The notes beneath the pieces are model-generated. The model saw nothing but the letters and a program-made list of their open reading frames with translations. It ran no database searches and had not been told where the DNA came from. DNA of 64,000 bases from Dioscorea cayenensis subsp. rotundata (taxonomy: Eukaryota; Streptophyta; Magnoliopsida; Dioscoreales; Dioscoreaceae): positions 23,181,916 through 23,245,915 of the forward strand of contig NC_052489.1 of the NCBI RefSeq assembly GCF_009730915.1. The letters run 5' to 3'. Both the position numbers and the translations under genes were made by a program. Of the stretch, positions 12,731-25,175 are shown piece after piece; positions within the stretch are counted from its first letter, which is position 1; every line of letters begins with the position of its first letter.

Positions 12731-12845
12731 CACGTGTTAAAATCTCCCACCACGTCCTCAATTCCCGTCGGTGCACCGACACGTGTCCATTCAGTTCCAC
12801 AAACCGACTTCGATTCCTACCTCTTCTCTCCCGCTCCATATAAAA
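12731..12845 (+). promoter_or_regulatory. GT47 promoter: two G-boxes and TATA box
   Basis: CACGTG palindromes occur at 12731-12736 and 12780-12785. A CATATAAAA TATA box is at 12838-12845, 42-49 bp before the ATG at 12887. G-boxes are bHLH/bZIP sites in plants. The TATA position argues that the open frame upstream of 12887, although continuous with the gene, is untranslated promoter. Confidence 0.5.
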
Positions 12846-12886
12846 CCAACCCCAAACCCCCGGTCCGAGATCCCGTCACCACCTCG

Positions 12887-14353
12887 ATGCTTCCGCGGTC
12901 CAATTCTCCGCCCTCCGGGGCTGATCCCCCTCACCATTCTCTTCCCGGTAAACTCACCCCCTCTCTTAACCTCCATCTCCATCTTCCTCTCTGCCACCGC
13001 GTCCTCCTCGTCGCAGCCGTCCTCTCCGTCCAGCTCCTCCTCCTCCTCCTCTTCTCTGATCGTTCCATTTCTACCACCCGTCTCCATCCTAGCACTAATG
13101 CCGGCGACCACCGAAACTCCCGCAATACAACCTGCGATCTCGGCACTATCTACGTCTACGACCTTCCGCCGGAGTTCAATTCCGATCTCATCGCCGGCTG
13201 CCATCATCTTAACCCCTGGACTTCCCGTTGCTCCGCCCTCTCAAACTATGGCCTCGGCCCCTCCGCCGCCGATCTCGCCGGCATTGTTCCCGGTCCTCTC
13301 CTCCCGTCTTGGTTTAACACCGACCAGTTCTCCTCGGAGATCCTGTTCCATCGCCGCCTACTCTCTCACCCCTGCCGCTCCCCCGACCCCTCCACCGCCT
13401 CCGCTCTCTTCATCCCCTTCTACGCCGGCCTCGCCGTCGGCCAACATCTCTGGTCCCCCAACGCTACTTCTGGCGATCGTGACCGCCTCTGCGCCGCCCT
13501 CCTCCGCTGGATCTCAAGCCAACCCTCCTTCTTGCGATCCAACGGCAGCGACCACTTCATCGTCCTCGGCCGCATCACCTGGGACTTCCGCCGTTCCAAG
13601 AACGAGGACTGGGGAGGGAGCTTCATCTACATGCCGGCGATGTCGAACGTCACGCGCCTCCTCATCGAGCGAAACCCTTGGGACGAGCTGGACGTCGGAA
13701 TCCCCTACCCCACCGGATTCCATCCCCGATCCGCCACCGATCTCCGATCATGGCAGAAATTCGTCCTCTCCCGTCGCCGGCGGACAACATTCGGCTTCGC
13801 CGGAGCGGCGAGGGTGGGGATGAAGAACGACTTCAGGGGTTTGCTCCTGAGGGAGTGCGCGGCGGCGGGAGGGTCGGCTTGCAAGGCGGTGGATTGCAGT
13901 CACGGGCGGTGCGCTAACCGGAGCGCGGAAGCGGTGAGCTTATTCCTAGAATCAAAGTTTTGTTTACAGCCACGTGGCGATAGCTTCACCCGGCGGTCAA
14001 TGTTCGACTGCATGATTGCCGGTGCGATCCCCGTCGTGTTCTGGAAGCGCAGCGCTTACTTACAGTACGAGTTATACTTACCGCCCGGTGAGGAGGAGTG
14101 GTCAGTGTTTATCGATAGAAAGGAGGTGCGTTCCGGCGCGGTGAGCGTAAGAGATGTGTTGGAAAGCATCGGGGAGGAGAAGGTGAGTAGAATGAGAGAA
14201 AAGGTTGTGGAGCTTATCCCGAGGATCGTTTACGGCCAAGATAGGCTTGATGAAGGGGTGATGGATGCTGTGGACGTAGCGGTTGATGGTGTTCTTAGGC
14301 GGTTCCGGGAAAGGAGGGAACGGACGGACATGGGCATTGGGGGAGTTCGTTGA
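12887..14353 (+). CDS. GT47 exostosin-family glycosyltransferase (MUR3 clade)
   Basis: Intronless, GC-rich gene of 488 residues. It is a probable Golgi type II membrane enzyme of plant GT47 subgroup A, the clade of xyloglucan galactosyltransferases such as MUR3. Residues 1-38 are a proline-rich cytosolic tail and 39-56 a transmembrane anchor (VLLVAAVLSVQLLLLLLF). The lumenal domain begins with IYVYDLPPEFN (about 88-98). Further hallmarks are SALFIPFYAGL, the DHFIVLGRITWDF segment, and the donor-binding signature LQPRGDSFTRRSMFDCMIAGAIPVVFW starting at residue 360 (shown across 360-386). The frame stays open upstream to 12560, but that part is low complexity and contains the TATA box, so the ATG at 12887 is chosen. 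It probably transfers galactose or a related sugar to a hemicellulose. The acceptor cannot be read from the sequence. Confidence 0.9.
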   Translation: MLPRSNSPPSGADPPHHSLPGKLTPSLNLHLHLPLCHRVLLVAAVLSVQLLLLLLFSDRSISTTRLHPSTNAGDHRNSRNTTCDLGTIYVYDLPPEFNSDLIAGCHHLNPWTSRCSALSNYGLGPSAADLAGIVPGPLLPSWFNTDQFSSEILFHRRLLSHPCRSPDPSTASALFIPFYAGLAVGQHLWSPNATSGDRDRLCAALLRWISSQPSFLRSNGSDHFIVLGRITWDFRRSKNEDWGGSFIYMPAMSNVTRLLIERNPWDELDVGIPYPTGFHPRSATDLRSWQKFVLSRRRRTTFGFAGAARVGMKNDFRGLLLRECAAAGGSACKAVDCSHGRCANRSAEAVSLFLESKFCLQPRGDSFTRRSMFDCMIAGAIPVVFWKRSAYLQYELYLPPGEEEWSVFIDRKEVRSGAVSVRDVLESIGEEKVSRMREKVVELIPRIVYGQDRLDEGVMDAVDVAVDGVLRRFRERRERTDMGIGGVR

Positions 14354-15595
14354 TTGTTTCCTCGTCTTGTACAGTGAGATGAGATTTTTTTGGTATTCTT
14401 TTTTTTTTTTAGCTATTAATTATATTTTAAATATAGGGAGGGATATATATAATATATATATATATATACACTGCATATTCATTTATTTATAGAATTAATA
14501 AAAATATATAATTATAGGGTGTGGGTCTGCATCATGTATATATATACATATATGCATGCATGCATGCCATGTAAAATACCTTCTTGTATTACTACTACTA
14601 CCTGCTAGTGCATGTATACTTGTGACTTGTGAGCGTTAATGCATGGTGTAGGGGAGAGAAATTTGGATGATATCTTTTTGGCTTGGGAGTTGGGATGGTA
14701 GAAAGAATGGTGGAGAATCACTTTGGAGAAAGGCAACAAAAAGAAGGGGGTCCTTAAGCTTTTAACACTATTGATGGGAATGATAAATTCTCATGCCATT
14801 TGTTCGGGATTTTCAAAACTTTGCATGATTGATGTTTGTGAAAATTGAGTAATGGCGACAAAGAGACAATACTGTTCAAAGGACACGGACTGTTCGAAGG
14901 GCATGGATAAAAGTTATGGTGATGGATGGGTGAGTGTTCTATTCTTTATTAATACATAGTTAAAATCTAATAATAAAAAAATATGTGTAACAAGAGATAG
15001 ATGTATTTTTTACATTGAGGTATTTGATGTATAGTATTAATAAGGTCTTTAATTTGTGTTGCTTGCATACCTATTGAAAAAAATATTGCAACCGCATGAT
15101 AAATATTTATTTATTTATTATTTTATTCAAAATCAGTTAAACAATTTCTGGTAGATAATTTTTCCCCACTTCATTATTTTCCAAATAAATAAATAAAACA
15201 AAATATTCATCTATATTTTTATAAAATTTGTAAATTAAAATTTACTCATAAAAATATATAAGTTAATATGATTATAATTACAATATGTTAGCAACTACTT
15301 ATTTTCATGGCGGTATATTGAAGCAATTTCTTCTATTAATAAGAAAAAGTAAACATCTATTTTTTTTCAATATATTTTGCCATATCAGTGCACAAGTAAA
15401 AATTATACATGCATATATTATTTTTATTTAAAAAATAATTTATACGGATAGCCAAGTCTTCTAGACAAAATATACAAGATTAAATAATAATAATAATAAT
15501 AATTAACTTTTGTCCTGAAAATAAGAGCTGCTTGAAGATAAAGGCATAGTCTTGGGCACTACTAACATAACATTCAGGGGCGTGGGAGAAGATGG
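14354..15595. other. Intergenic with microsatellites
   Basis: 3' flank of the GT47 gene. It contains a T-run (14397-14411), AT runs (14443-14468, 14535-14552), a (GCAT)n stretch at about 14553-14568 and an (ATA)n run at 15485-15501. No coding region is supported. Confidence 0.5.
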
Positions 15596-15603
15596 GGGGT
15601 AGA

Positions 15604-16358
15604 CAGTGGCGATGCCAGGACTCATTAGAGGGTGTGGCAAAAGTTGACAGAAAAAAATTTTCAGCCGTTGAATAAATATTTCGACCAGTCAACAAAAAAT
15701 CTGGCATAAAATTTCCAGCCGTCGAGTGAGAAATTTTTGATTTAATTTTTTCTAATTTTTTCAAAAAAATCTAAATTTTTTAAGTTTTTAAAAAAAGACA
15801 ATCAAAAGATTTAAACAATAAAATGAATACAATTAAAATAAAAATATATATGAACCAATTTGAACCTAATAGATATATGAAAGAAGTCTGGTGTAAGTTG
15901 AATGTGTTTTTCCGTTGAAATTATGGAACTTTCTCGGATGTTTGCGTGTATTTGTAATCATGTACGCAGATCAAAAATCTATAACCTTTGTAATTTATAA
16001 TTATGAAATTTTTCAGGGTTGTTTTGGTAAAATAATCCCAAAATCGGCTATCTTGAGGCCACGTGTTAAAATGAGTTCGCGACGACCCGTTCAAAGAAAG
16101 CATGTGATCCACGCTGAGTCGGTTTCGGGAATTCTTCGCTTCCACACCTCCACGCTTCTTCATATTCTAAACCGACTTAAATAACTATTAAAAAACCTAA
16201 TAATTAATCTGATCGTTCAATCCCACTCCAATCGTTTAATCTCCACCGTTCGTCTGTTGCACAACTCAATCCTCAGAAGTTATAAGCTAACAATTTTTTT
16301 TTTTCCGGCGAAGGGTGTGGCGGATGTCCATCCTCGCCACACCTCGGTGCCGCCACTG
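15604..16358. mobile_element. Non-autonomous hAT element with perfect 8-bp TSD
   Basis: This 755-bp element starts CAGTGGCGATGCCAGGA and ends CCTCGGTGCCGCCACTG. These are terminal inverted repeats whose first eight bases (CAGTGGCG) are identical. The octamer GGGGTAGA directly flanks both ends (15596-15603 and 16359-16366) without mismatch, as expected for hAT transposition. No transposase domain is visible inside, so it must have been mobilised in trans. The intact duplication suggests a comparatively recent insertion. Confidence 0.85.
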
Positions 16359-16366
16359 GGGGTAGA

Positions 16367-18225
16367 GGGAGGCACTGCCAACTTTTGGCTTGGCCCGGTT
16401 CATCCAAATTTGTCGGTTCAGCGGATTCAATAGGTGGACCGGTAACCCATGATCGACCTATACTGTAGCGGGCGGGACCGGTTACATATTGGGATATCCC
16501 AACCCAGTAAATTGACTCAGGCGAACACGCCGGATCACCCGGATTGGGCCTTTTTTTATTATTTTTATTTTAAAAATCAAAACATCATGTTTACAACCAC
16601 TCAAGATTCAAACCAAGACCTCCGATTCACCCATCAAACATTTTAACCACTCAACCAAACTTTTTTTTTTTTGTTAAATTAATAAAACATAAAAACTAAA
16701 AACATATTCTAAAACGAATACAAAATTATTTTTCACTTTCTTTTTAATTATACATACCCCTTTACATCCCATTATTTTTATGTGTTAGTCAACACTATAA
16801 TCCATTATTTTTATATGTATTACCCATCTACGTTATTAATATTATTTAAAATGAATAGAAAAATATAATGTCATTGATGTGTACTAATATAATCGTACCG
16901 TTAATTTAAAACTATAATCTTTTATACACATTTTTATGTACATGTTAGGTGAAATTTTTAAAATTTTGTGTTTTTCTAAACATGTTATTAACTTAAAATC
17001 ATAATATTCCCTAAATTCTTGATGAATAAACAAATAATTTTAATTTTTCTTAAATTAATAACAAAATTTTCAGTCCAATGTAATTTTTTATATATATTTT
17101 TTAATTTATCTTCGTTAACAAGATATTTCAAAAATAAATTAAATTAGGATAAAATATTCATTAAAAACTATTAATGCTTTAAAATTTTGAATTTTTTAAA
17201 ATTATATTTGCTTTTTGGAAAAAAAAAAATTCAACAATGTACTGGTGAAAGTTTGAACTCAGGACCCTATGAATACTTTAATAACAACAATACTTTAACC
17301 AACTTAACTAGAAGTGGTGTTACTCTTTTTGTAAAGGATATAAATAGTAAATAACTCTTATGATATATAATTTTAGTTCCACATCAGCTAATCTTTTAAA
17401 AACAACAAAATAACCTTATATAAAAACAGTCATAGGTTTACAAGTAACGCAATTTTTATTATTTTTATTATTTTTAATATTTCAATTAGTTGTAATATTT
17501 AAAACATAATTTTATTTTTAAAAAATAAAATCCCGCGAGTCAATCTAGAAACCAGCAGGTTTTAGTCTGGCCCACCAATTATGGGAGGAGGCTCGGACCG
17601 GTTCTGGGTCATGCCCGACTGAATCGGCCCATGCCCACCTCACTAGTGGTAGGGGAGAGGGGCGTCCGCGGCCCTTGTCACCTACAAGTCCATTTTCTCT
17701 TTCTTTCTTTTTCTACTCTCTCTCCCTCCTCTCTTTTTAATATTTTACTCACCCTGTCGGGCCTGTCCTCTCTCTAGTTTCTCCTTTTACTCTCTCTCTC
17801 TTATATTTTTATTTTGTAAAAAATATATATCTTTTTTTAAGGTTTTTTTTTTAAATTTTTTTTATAAAATATTAATTTATTAAATGAATACCTATAATTT
17901 AAAACATAATAAATTTTTTTAAAAAAATTATTATATGATCTATTGATATTTTATAAATTATTTTATACATTATATATATTTTTTGAAAATTTTATAAATT
18001 ATTTTATATATTATATATACTTTTTGAAAAATTTATGTTTTAGTTTTTGGCTCTTTACAAATTAGTTTATATAATATATAAAATTATATTTTTAACAAAA
18101 ATATTTGTAAAAACATCCTGATTTTAATAAACTAAACAATAAATTAATTTATATATATATATATATATATATAAATTTTTATTAATTATTATACAATTCA
18201 CACTCAACCAAAAACATTTTTCACC
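16367..18225. other. Intergenic, decayed repeats
   Basis: No gene is seen. The parts at 16380-16545 and 17530-17660 are rich in ACCGG/CCGGTT and GGCCCA words and look like the two ends of an older repeat with AT-rich filling. CT-rich tracts occur at 17696-17805 and an (AT)n run at 18152-18172. Two tRNA-like segments within it are listed separately or in the findings. Confidence 0.4.
16575..16665 (-). mobile_element. Possible tRNA-like SINE fragment
   Basis: Read on the minus strand, GGTTGAGTGGTTAAA resembles a pol III A box. It is followed about 40 bp later by GGTTTGAATCT, close to the B-box consensus GGTTCGANTCC. An A-rich stretch (AAAATAAAAATAATAAAAAAA) follows. A similar arrangement occurs at 17237-17325. 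I found no convincing target duplication, so this is only a candidate. Confidence 0.35.
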
Positions 18226-19155
18226 ATGTTTTTAAAAACCGGACCGGACCGGCCGGTCGGACCGGAAAAACCGGGAACCGGCCCATAGCCAGTCCGGTTT
18301 TAGAATTAATGTTGACCGAATTTTGAACCGGTCAAACCCGGCCAAACCCGGTAAACCTGTCAGTCGGACCAAAACCGGATGGAACCCGGTTTTCATTTTT
18401 TTATTTTGTTTTTGTTTTGTTTTTTTGTTTTTTGTTTTTTGTTTTTTTGTTTTTGTTTTTTTGTTTTTGTTTTTCTTTTGTTTTTGTTTTTGTTTTTTTG
18501 TTTTTTTAAGAAAGGACTTAGGGGCATGAATTGGCTCTTTTTTTCTTTATTTCATGATATTCTTTGAGTCTTGATTTGTCGAAAAATATTATTTGGATTT
18601 TTTTGGAACTTTGGAGTTTAGAGGTATGAAAAAAAGAAACTTTAGTAAATTGTTTAAGAGGTATAGATCATTTTAGGATTTATTTTATTTTTATACTTTT
18701 TATTTTTAATGGTAATGATGATCAAATATGAGAATTAAATTAATCATACTTAGTTCTAGTTTTTGTTTTTGAATTTTTTTCATGCCTTGTCTTATCCTCA
18801 CATAATTAGTAATTTAATTAGTTGTTTAATTTATGTAGTTATCATCATCCATTTATGATTAATAGATTAAGAAATAAAAGGTTTAGGGAATTGTATTTGT
18901 TGCTTTATCTAGATTAATTATTTGAATCTTCAACCATTTTGATAAAATCATAATGATATTAAAATAAATATTTAAGATAATTATGATTAAAAATATAATA
19001 AAGTTTGTTATTATATATATATATATATAATATTTAAGATAATTATTTATTTATGACGTCATCCGGTCCGACCAAAACAGGTTATCCGGTTGAACCGACT
19101 GACCCGTGACCCAAATATGAGACCAGTTCGCTATCCGGTCCGGTTTTAAAAACAT
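18226..19155. mobile_element. TIR element with ACCGGACCGG ends
   Basis: The left end ATGTTTTTAAAAACCGGACC and the right end GTCCGGTTTTAAAAACAT form near-perfect inverted repeats. Both sub-terminal regions are packed with CCGGT/ACCGG words (18234-18390 and 19065-19147). The interior holds a long GTTTTT-type low-complexity run (18398-18507). No transposase is visible. I could not define an exact target duplication. The end structure resembles that of the larger candidate at 28240-33334. Confidence 0.55.
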
Positions 19156-19337
19156 TGATTTTCAGCTCCGACTATGGTAATAATTACATTTGATGGTAAA
19201 CTCTCCATAACAAGTCAACCAAAATTTCCATACTTGCTTGCTTTCCAAGGTTTGAATGATAAAAATCATAAAAACACATCTGTTTCATGATCTCATCGCT
19301 GACCTCAATGCCTTGCAAATTGCAACTCTCCTCCATC

Positions 19338-19356
19338 TATAAAAACCTCTCTCTCT
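19338..19356 (+). promoter_or_regulatory. TATA box and CT leader of the GST gene
   Basis: TATAAAAA at 19338-19345 is followed by a CT run (19347-19357). It lies 45-52 bp before the ATG, a spacing that fits the first ATG at 19390. Confidence 0.5.
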
Positions 19357-19389
19357 CCAAACACAAACAAAGTCACATTTTGTAAAACA

Positions 19390-21165
19390 ATGGCAACATC
19401 AAGAGAAGCAGAAGAAGTGAAGGTGCTGGGGCTTACAGTGAGCCCTTTTGTGGTGAGAGTCAGGATAGCACTGAACCTGAAAGGAGTGCAGTATGAGTTC
19501 TTGGAAGAGCAATTTGGGAATAAGAGTGAGTTGCTGATCAAGTCCAACCCTGTTTACAAGAAGATGCCAGTCTTGATTCATGAAGGCAGACCCATTTGTG
19601 AGTCCATGATCATTGTTGAGTATGTGGACCAAGTTTGGGCTGATGATTATGTTTCTCATTCCATCCTCCCTTCTCTTCCTTATGACCGTGCTGTTGCTCG
19701 CTTCTGGGCACACTACATTGATGATAAGGTACATGATTTTTTTTTTTTTTTTAAAAATTGGTTAGTTTAATGTTGATTTTGTTTGTGAGTAATTATTGTT
19801 TTTAGCTTTATTTATTCATGGATGGATGGATAATATTAAATAAACTTTCTCATGTATCATTTTGTTAGTTATTGAATGCGTATACAGGATATAATTTAAC
19901 AATAGCCTGAATAAAACAAGAAGAGAATTGTTTGATTAGATGATGTACTATCACTTGCATATGTCTAGCTTGTTGGCTATTCAGATAGCATACATCATTC
20001 TTGCTTTGTTGCTAATGACTTTTATACTGTTAAAGAACATCATGTGTACTTATAATAATTGAACAAGATGATGGATTAGAACATACATATTGATCATCTC
20101 AATATTGGTTTAGTTAGAAGATATGTACCATCATTAGTAAATTACATTATATGGGGTATTCAGTTTGAGGAATTTTACTAAATTTGCAGATAACTTGTAA
20201 ATGCTTGTAAGATGTTTATGTTTGCTAGATATTAATTGAGCAATATTTTATAAACATGATAATTGTTGGATTGTTAATTTTCCAGAAAATCATGGCGGAA
20301 TGGCTTGTGTCATATATCACCTTTTATTTGCTCAAAAAGTTTAAATATGTGTTTTATTTCGAAAATAGCTTGAGATATATCTTGGCATATGTTAAATTTA
20401 TGCATATATGTTATGATTCTATAAAAAAAAATTAAAGAGTTTTTAAGGTTTGCCATCTCTTTTTAATAGTGGCAAAAGCCTAATCTTTTAAGTGTTACAT
20501 ATATATATATATTATTAGCAAAACAGAGAAGTTTCTGAATTTTGTTTTGTAATGTACAAGTCATATTCTTATCTAAATTTTATGTTTACTAAACATATCA
20601 GAGTAAAATATCTATCAAATTTTAAACTGAATCATTTACAAACCAAATATGCTGTTATAACATTCTTAGAAATCAAAATTTTCAGAGTTAAATTCTCAAG
20701 AATCTGATTAGGCAAAAGCTTCTTAGAACCCATATGAACCAAATAGCTTTTATATGACATCTATCTGTCATTTTGCAGTGGTTTCCAAAACTGGTAGTAA
20801 TATTGAAAGGTGGAGATACAGAGGAAGCACATGCGGAAGCAGCAGAGGAAGTAAAGGCAGGGCTAAAACTGATGGAAGAGGTGCTTGAGAAGCACTCAAA
20901 AGGGAAGCCATTCTTTGGTGGTGATGCAATTGGTCATGTAGACATTGCCTTTGGCTCTTACTGGACATGGATCCTTGCTGCAGAAAAAATTTCTGGTTTC
21001 AAGCTTTTCCAGCAAGAACAGACTCCACTCTTGTTTGCATGGTCTCAAAACTTTTGCTTGGATGTTGCTGTGAAGGATGTGCTGCCTGATGTTGATAAGC
21101 TTGTTGAGCATGCCAAGAAGTTTAGTGCTTGGATGATTCAAAATGCAGCTGCTGAAAATAATTGA
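19390..21165 (+). CDS. Tau-class glutathione S-transferase
   Basis: Two exons, 19390-19728 and 20779-21165, with a 1050-bp phase-0 GT-AG intron, encode 241 residues. A single intron is typical of tau GSTs. The N-terminal thioredoxin-like domain has the catalytic serine motif TVSPFVVRVRIALNLKGV (Ser19), the KKMPVLIHEGRPICES glutathione site and SMIIVEYVDQVW. The C-terminal helical domain includes KPFFGGDAIGHVDIAFGSY and ends in an alpha-helical tail (ADxFVEHAKKF-like; here LVEHAKKFSAWM). Tau GSTs are cytosolic detoxification enzymes that conjugate glutathione to electrophiles and bind small ligands, and are often stress- or hormone-induced. An AATAAA signal lies at 21222-21227. The intron is AT-rich with no inserted element that I can define. 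Class assignment is firm; the substrate is unknown. Confidence 0.94.
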
Positions 21166-21523
21166 TAATATGCATCATTGTTATCTAGATATTTTCAGTC
21201 GCAGATGAATTTATTTGAATGAATAAAACTTAGTTGTTTTCTTTCTTTTGCCTTTGGGATTCTCTTTTTATTTATTTATTTATTTTTTATTTATGAAGGT
21301 TTTACATTAGAGAAAAAGATACCTATAAAATGCAACGATATGTCTCAAGCTTCATTCCGGAAGAGGATGATCCTTAAAAAGACCAGAAATTAATCTAAAA
21401 TGGAGGATTTGCCTGGTTGGTATTTGCAACTACTGCCACCAAGTGGCAGGAAATGAGGGATTCATCTATGGCGATGAGGAGCATTCAGTTCCTAAAACCT
21501 CCCTCGAGAGCAACCCCGGGTAG
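21166..21523. other. GST 3' flank
   Basis: Contains the GST polyadenylation signal (21222-21227) and a TTTA-repeat (21267-21285), then plain sequence up to the hAT target site at 21516-21523. No gene is seen. Confidence 0.5.
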
Positions 21524-22362
21524 TAGGGGTGAGTAAAAAAAATCCTGATGATCCGATCCGATATCCGATTTTTTGATCCGAATTTTTTAGCTACTCGATT
21601 CGAAAAAGAGGGCCAGGTACCCTATTTGCATTTTTAAGGTGAAAACCGGATCGGGTCGGGAGAAATTAAAAACTTGGTATCCGAATCCGATCCAGTTTTT
21701 AATATATTCATTTATATATATAATTATATATAGATAGATAATTAGATATATAATAAATTTATATATATATCTTATTAAAGGGTTTAAATGAGGGATTTGG
21801 ATTTTTTTTTCTTTTTTACTTTTTAGACCATATAAAATTTAAATTTATTATATTTATATTAATAAATTTAAAATTTTACAAGGGCGTAAGTAAAAAAAAA
21901 AATTAAAATCCCTCGTTTAAATACTTAAAGAGTTACTTATATAGTTATATTTATATATATACATATTAATAGATTTAAACTCTTCTAGGGTTAAAAGTAA
22001 AAGGAAAAAAAAAATTCCAAATTCTTATGTCTAAGATTGATGAAACTCTTTATTATTTTTTTGACTTTTTTTGTGGGGAGAATTATGTAAGGTTTTAATT
22101 CTCTTTATAAGTTACAAGTTTCTCATATTTGTTTTTTTTTTTTTATGAATATTGATGTTGTTATATAAAAAAAATCCGTGGAGTAGGTGAAACTTAAATT
22201 TGGATTCGGATATCCGATCCGGTTTAAACCGGGTACCCGATTTTTAGTACCCGGTTTAAACCGGGTCGGATACGGGTCAAGCTTTTCCCGATTCAAAAAA
22301 CGGGCCGGGTACTCGATCCGGTTTTAAAAACTGGGTCGGATACCCGGTTTTGCTCACCCCTA
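21524..22362. mobile_element. Non-autonomous hAT-like element
   Basis: The left end TAGGGGTGAGTAAAA and right end TTTTGCTCACCCCTA are inverted repeats with one mismatch. Flanks CCGGGTAG (21516-21523) and CTTGGTAG (22363-22370) agree at six of eight positions, consistent with an aged 8-bp hAT duplication. Both sub-terminal zones are loaded with ATCCGAT, GGGTCGG and CCGGTTT words. No coding region is present. Confidence 0.65.
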
Positions 22363-23704
22363 CTTGGTAGTGATACTGATGTTGTTGCTGGCTAGACTAA
22401 ACAATGCTAAGTGTCACACTCTAAGGGACTGTTTGTTTGCCAGCCTTGGAATGTTATTCATTCCTAAATCCATGCACACCCTTGTCTGGGTGTGCATCAA
22501 TGGGATTGACATAGGCATGGCATTGTAATGAAATTGTACGAATCAAGGATTCAAATGCCTTGAGAAAATGGGAGAATTGATCACTCCTTGGACTTGAAAT
22601 GACTATACTGCCCCTTAAAAAAACCAAATCATTAGATTTTGATCAAAAAATTAGGGATCTTGACCAGCAAAACAGAAGAAGAACGGTGAACTCCATCATC
22701 AACTCCGGCAAGATCTCATTCCGGTAGGATCTCCAAGCAATCGCAGGTACCGTGGATCTCTAAGCATTCCAGCAGGATCTCCAAGAATGTAGAGAAGAGA
22801 AAGTACCGCGGAGAGAAGCAATTGCAGGTTGGGAAATAACTGTGATTCGACTGATTCCTCATAAGTTCTCCTCAGCATGTGCAGATCTTATTTTAGCAGT
22901 GATGTTAGGTTTGAATGTTGTGCTTTTTCTCTATCCCTAGGTTAGCTGTTAACCAGAATTTTGGAGATACCCTCTTCATATTTGAAAATTCCAATATTTG
23001 TTTGCTTTGAAGTAGCATATGAGGTATTATTGTTGTTACGTATATATTATATGTTAATTTAATCACTGACTGATTTGATTAAATATGTTTAATTGAATAA
23101 AAGTCATTGATCTAATTACACTTTGATTTAATTATGTCAATGTTTACACTTTAATCTGAGGTGTTATTGCTGTTACCAATGCAATGTTTACACTTTCATT
23201 TAATTACGTCAAGATTCTAAGCCATTGATCTTTTTCAATGTATTATAAAAGTAATGTTGAGTTTGCAACACTTGTTGCATGTTAAGCTTGTCCTTTGAAT
23301 TTTTATTAATGTTGGACTAATTCTGAGCAATTTCATTTGTTTATATATGGATGATCATATATGTTGTTTTCTACAATACTAGTAAGAAAAAGATTTATGC
23401 CATGCTCTGTGGACCATTGTGCAACATGGCAAGTATGTACAAATAAAAGAATTGCACAATTGACTATCATCTTTTGATAAATAATCATAACTTTCCATTA
23501 ATTTGTTTTTTCAAAAATACATAAAATGGAATGTGTACAATTGACGACCGTTATTTATCAAGTTATAACTGTAAATCAAATATCATTTTGGATGAATGTT
23601 GGTCTTTAAATGGTTAATGAAAACTTGAGTGCACTTAGTAGGGCATGGCAAGAGAACCAGTCAGGAATAACACAAAATATAATCCAAAACTTTTGGACAA
23701 GACT

Positions 23705-23970
23705 TAACAAGTGAAGCAAATCGTGAAGCAGCTTGTGAAGAAGCCATTGAAACTACTCAAGCAGAAGTTGCAGAAAGGAGAAGATTATTGAATCAAGTAA
23801 TTTTTGAGGTTGATGGGTTTTCTGATGATGAGGCATTGCTCCTCTTACAAGTTTTGGCTAAAGATGACGTTCAACTACAAATCTTGTTTGACTTGCCAGA
23901 TAACAAGAGGCTACGCTTTTGTCGCATACTTCCATCAAAATTATCATCCCCCAAAAAACCCAGTGTGTAA
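23705..23970 (+). pseudogene. ORF1-like (Myb/SANT-associated) fragment
   Basis: From about 23705 an open frame runs to a stop at 23968-23970, with no start codon in a sensible context. It encodes a Glu/Ala-rich helix (EANREAACEEAIETTQAEVA) followed by LLLLQVLAKDDVQLQILFDLPDNKRLRFCRIL. The latter resembles the C-terminal module of plant Myb/SANT-like proteins carried by Harbinger elements and of L10-interacting Myb proteins. The 5' part with the DNA-binding domain is missing. The assignment is tentative and rests partly on its position inside a Harbinger-type element. Confidence 0.35.
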
Positions 23971-25175
23971 TCCATATTAGGCTATGCCATTATTTTTACT
24001 ATTTTGTTTGGAAATAGCTATGACCAAAAACTGAAACTTTTCCCAAGCACAAGTTATAATTCAGTTGAATGTTTGTTTGGTGTTGATTAGATTAACTGTT
24101 GGAGTTTGTGTATTTGAAGTTTGTGTCCACAAGTTTACAAACTAATGAACTTGGAGTGTATAATTTGTTGCTTTCGTAGTATGCCAAGTAGGTTAGGTTG
24201 TAATACTGATTAATGTATTATTTCCACTTTAACAATTATATTTGTTTATGTTTTTGTGAGTGTTGCAAATTTGATAGATAGGAAAATGAAAGGAAGTTTG
24301 TTGGTTTGTTGGCTTGTTGGGTGTGATTTTTATAACACAAGTATACGTTATCACAAACAAGTAATATAATGATAAGAGAGTATCGTCCCACAAGGATTGA
24401 GTTTATTAATCACCAAACTTACTAACCCTAATTCTACTTGATTAATGAGATTGAAGAGATTTAATTTAGAAAATCTAATTTAACGACTAGAGAAAGATAA
24501 TTAGATGAGAAGAAATCAATGCCAAGTAGTTCTAGGGTTTCCGAGTTCACCTAGACTAATTCCACCTAGATCATCTAATTCGATCAATCAATGTTGTTTC
24601 TTATGTTGTAATCAAAATTTCCTAAATTACATATTGATCTTTCTCAAGCATCAATAGCATATTCCATTAGATAAGTTAACATCATCTTTGAGATAACTGT
24701 GAACCTATGGAACTCATTAAGATCGAGAAATTTATAATGATGCATACAACCTCATAAATATCTCTATCTTATGATGATTGTACGATATTTCAACCAAGAC
24801 CTAATTTAATTATCACCTCTCGATCTCAAATCAAATTACTAATCATGCCATTGGTGATCAAGCAATCACAAGCATTAAGTATAGATTAAAATATCCAACA
24901 TAGTCTTGAAACGACCATCAATTAAATTAAACAAAGATGAATCTAGGTTTTCATAATCTGGCTATATCGTAGCCCTAGAAAAAGTATTTAGAACATAATA
25001 ATTGCAAAGTTCGACATATTAATAAGGTTTATAATCAAATAAACAAAGAAAAACTAAAGACTAAAGCCTGACAATGAATCCGCGTCAAATCTTCGCTCCC
25101 AGCCTCTTGATCTCCTAAGTTCTCCTCCTCTTTTTCGTCTCAACCTTAGCCCCTTTTATAACTTGAAATCGGGGT

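Noticed and set aside
12560-12886. In-frame upstream extension of the GT47 gene
   Set aside because: Although open, it encodes low-complexity residues and covers two G-boxes and a TATA box. The ATG at 12887 gives a normal type II membrane protein.
12771-13823. Long 350-codon frame overlapping the GT47 gene in another phase
   Set aside because: It is a Ser/Pro/Thr-rich shadow produced by the high GC of the real gene; no domain.
17237-17325. Second tRNA-like SINE on the minus strand
   Set aside because: GAGTTCAAACT and GTTAAGTTGGTTAAA-like words are present but too diverged, with no target duplication; not listed as a feature.
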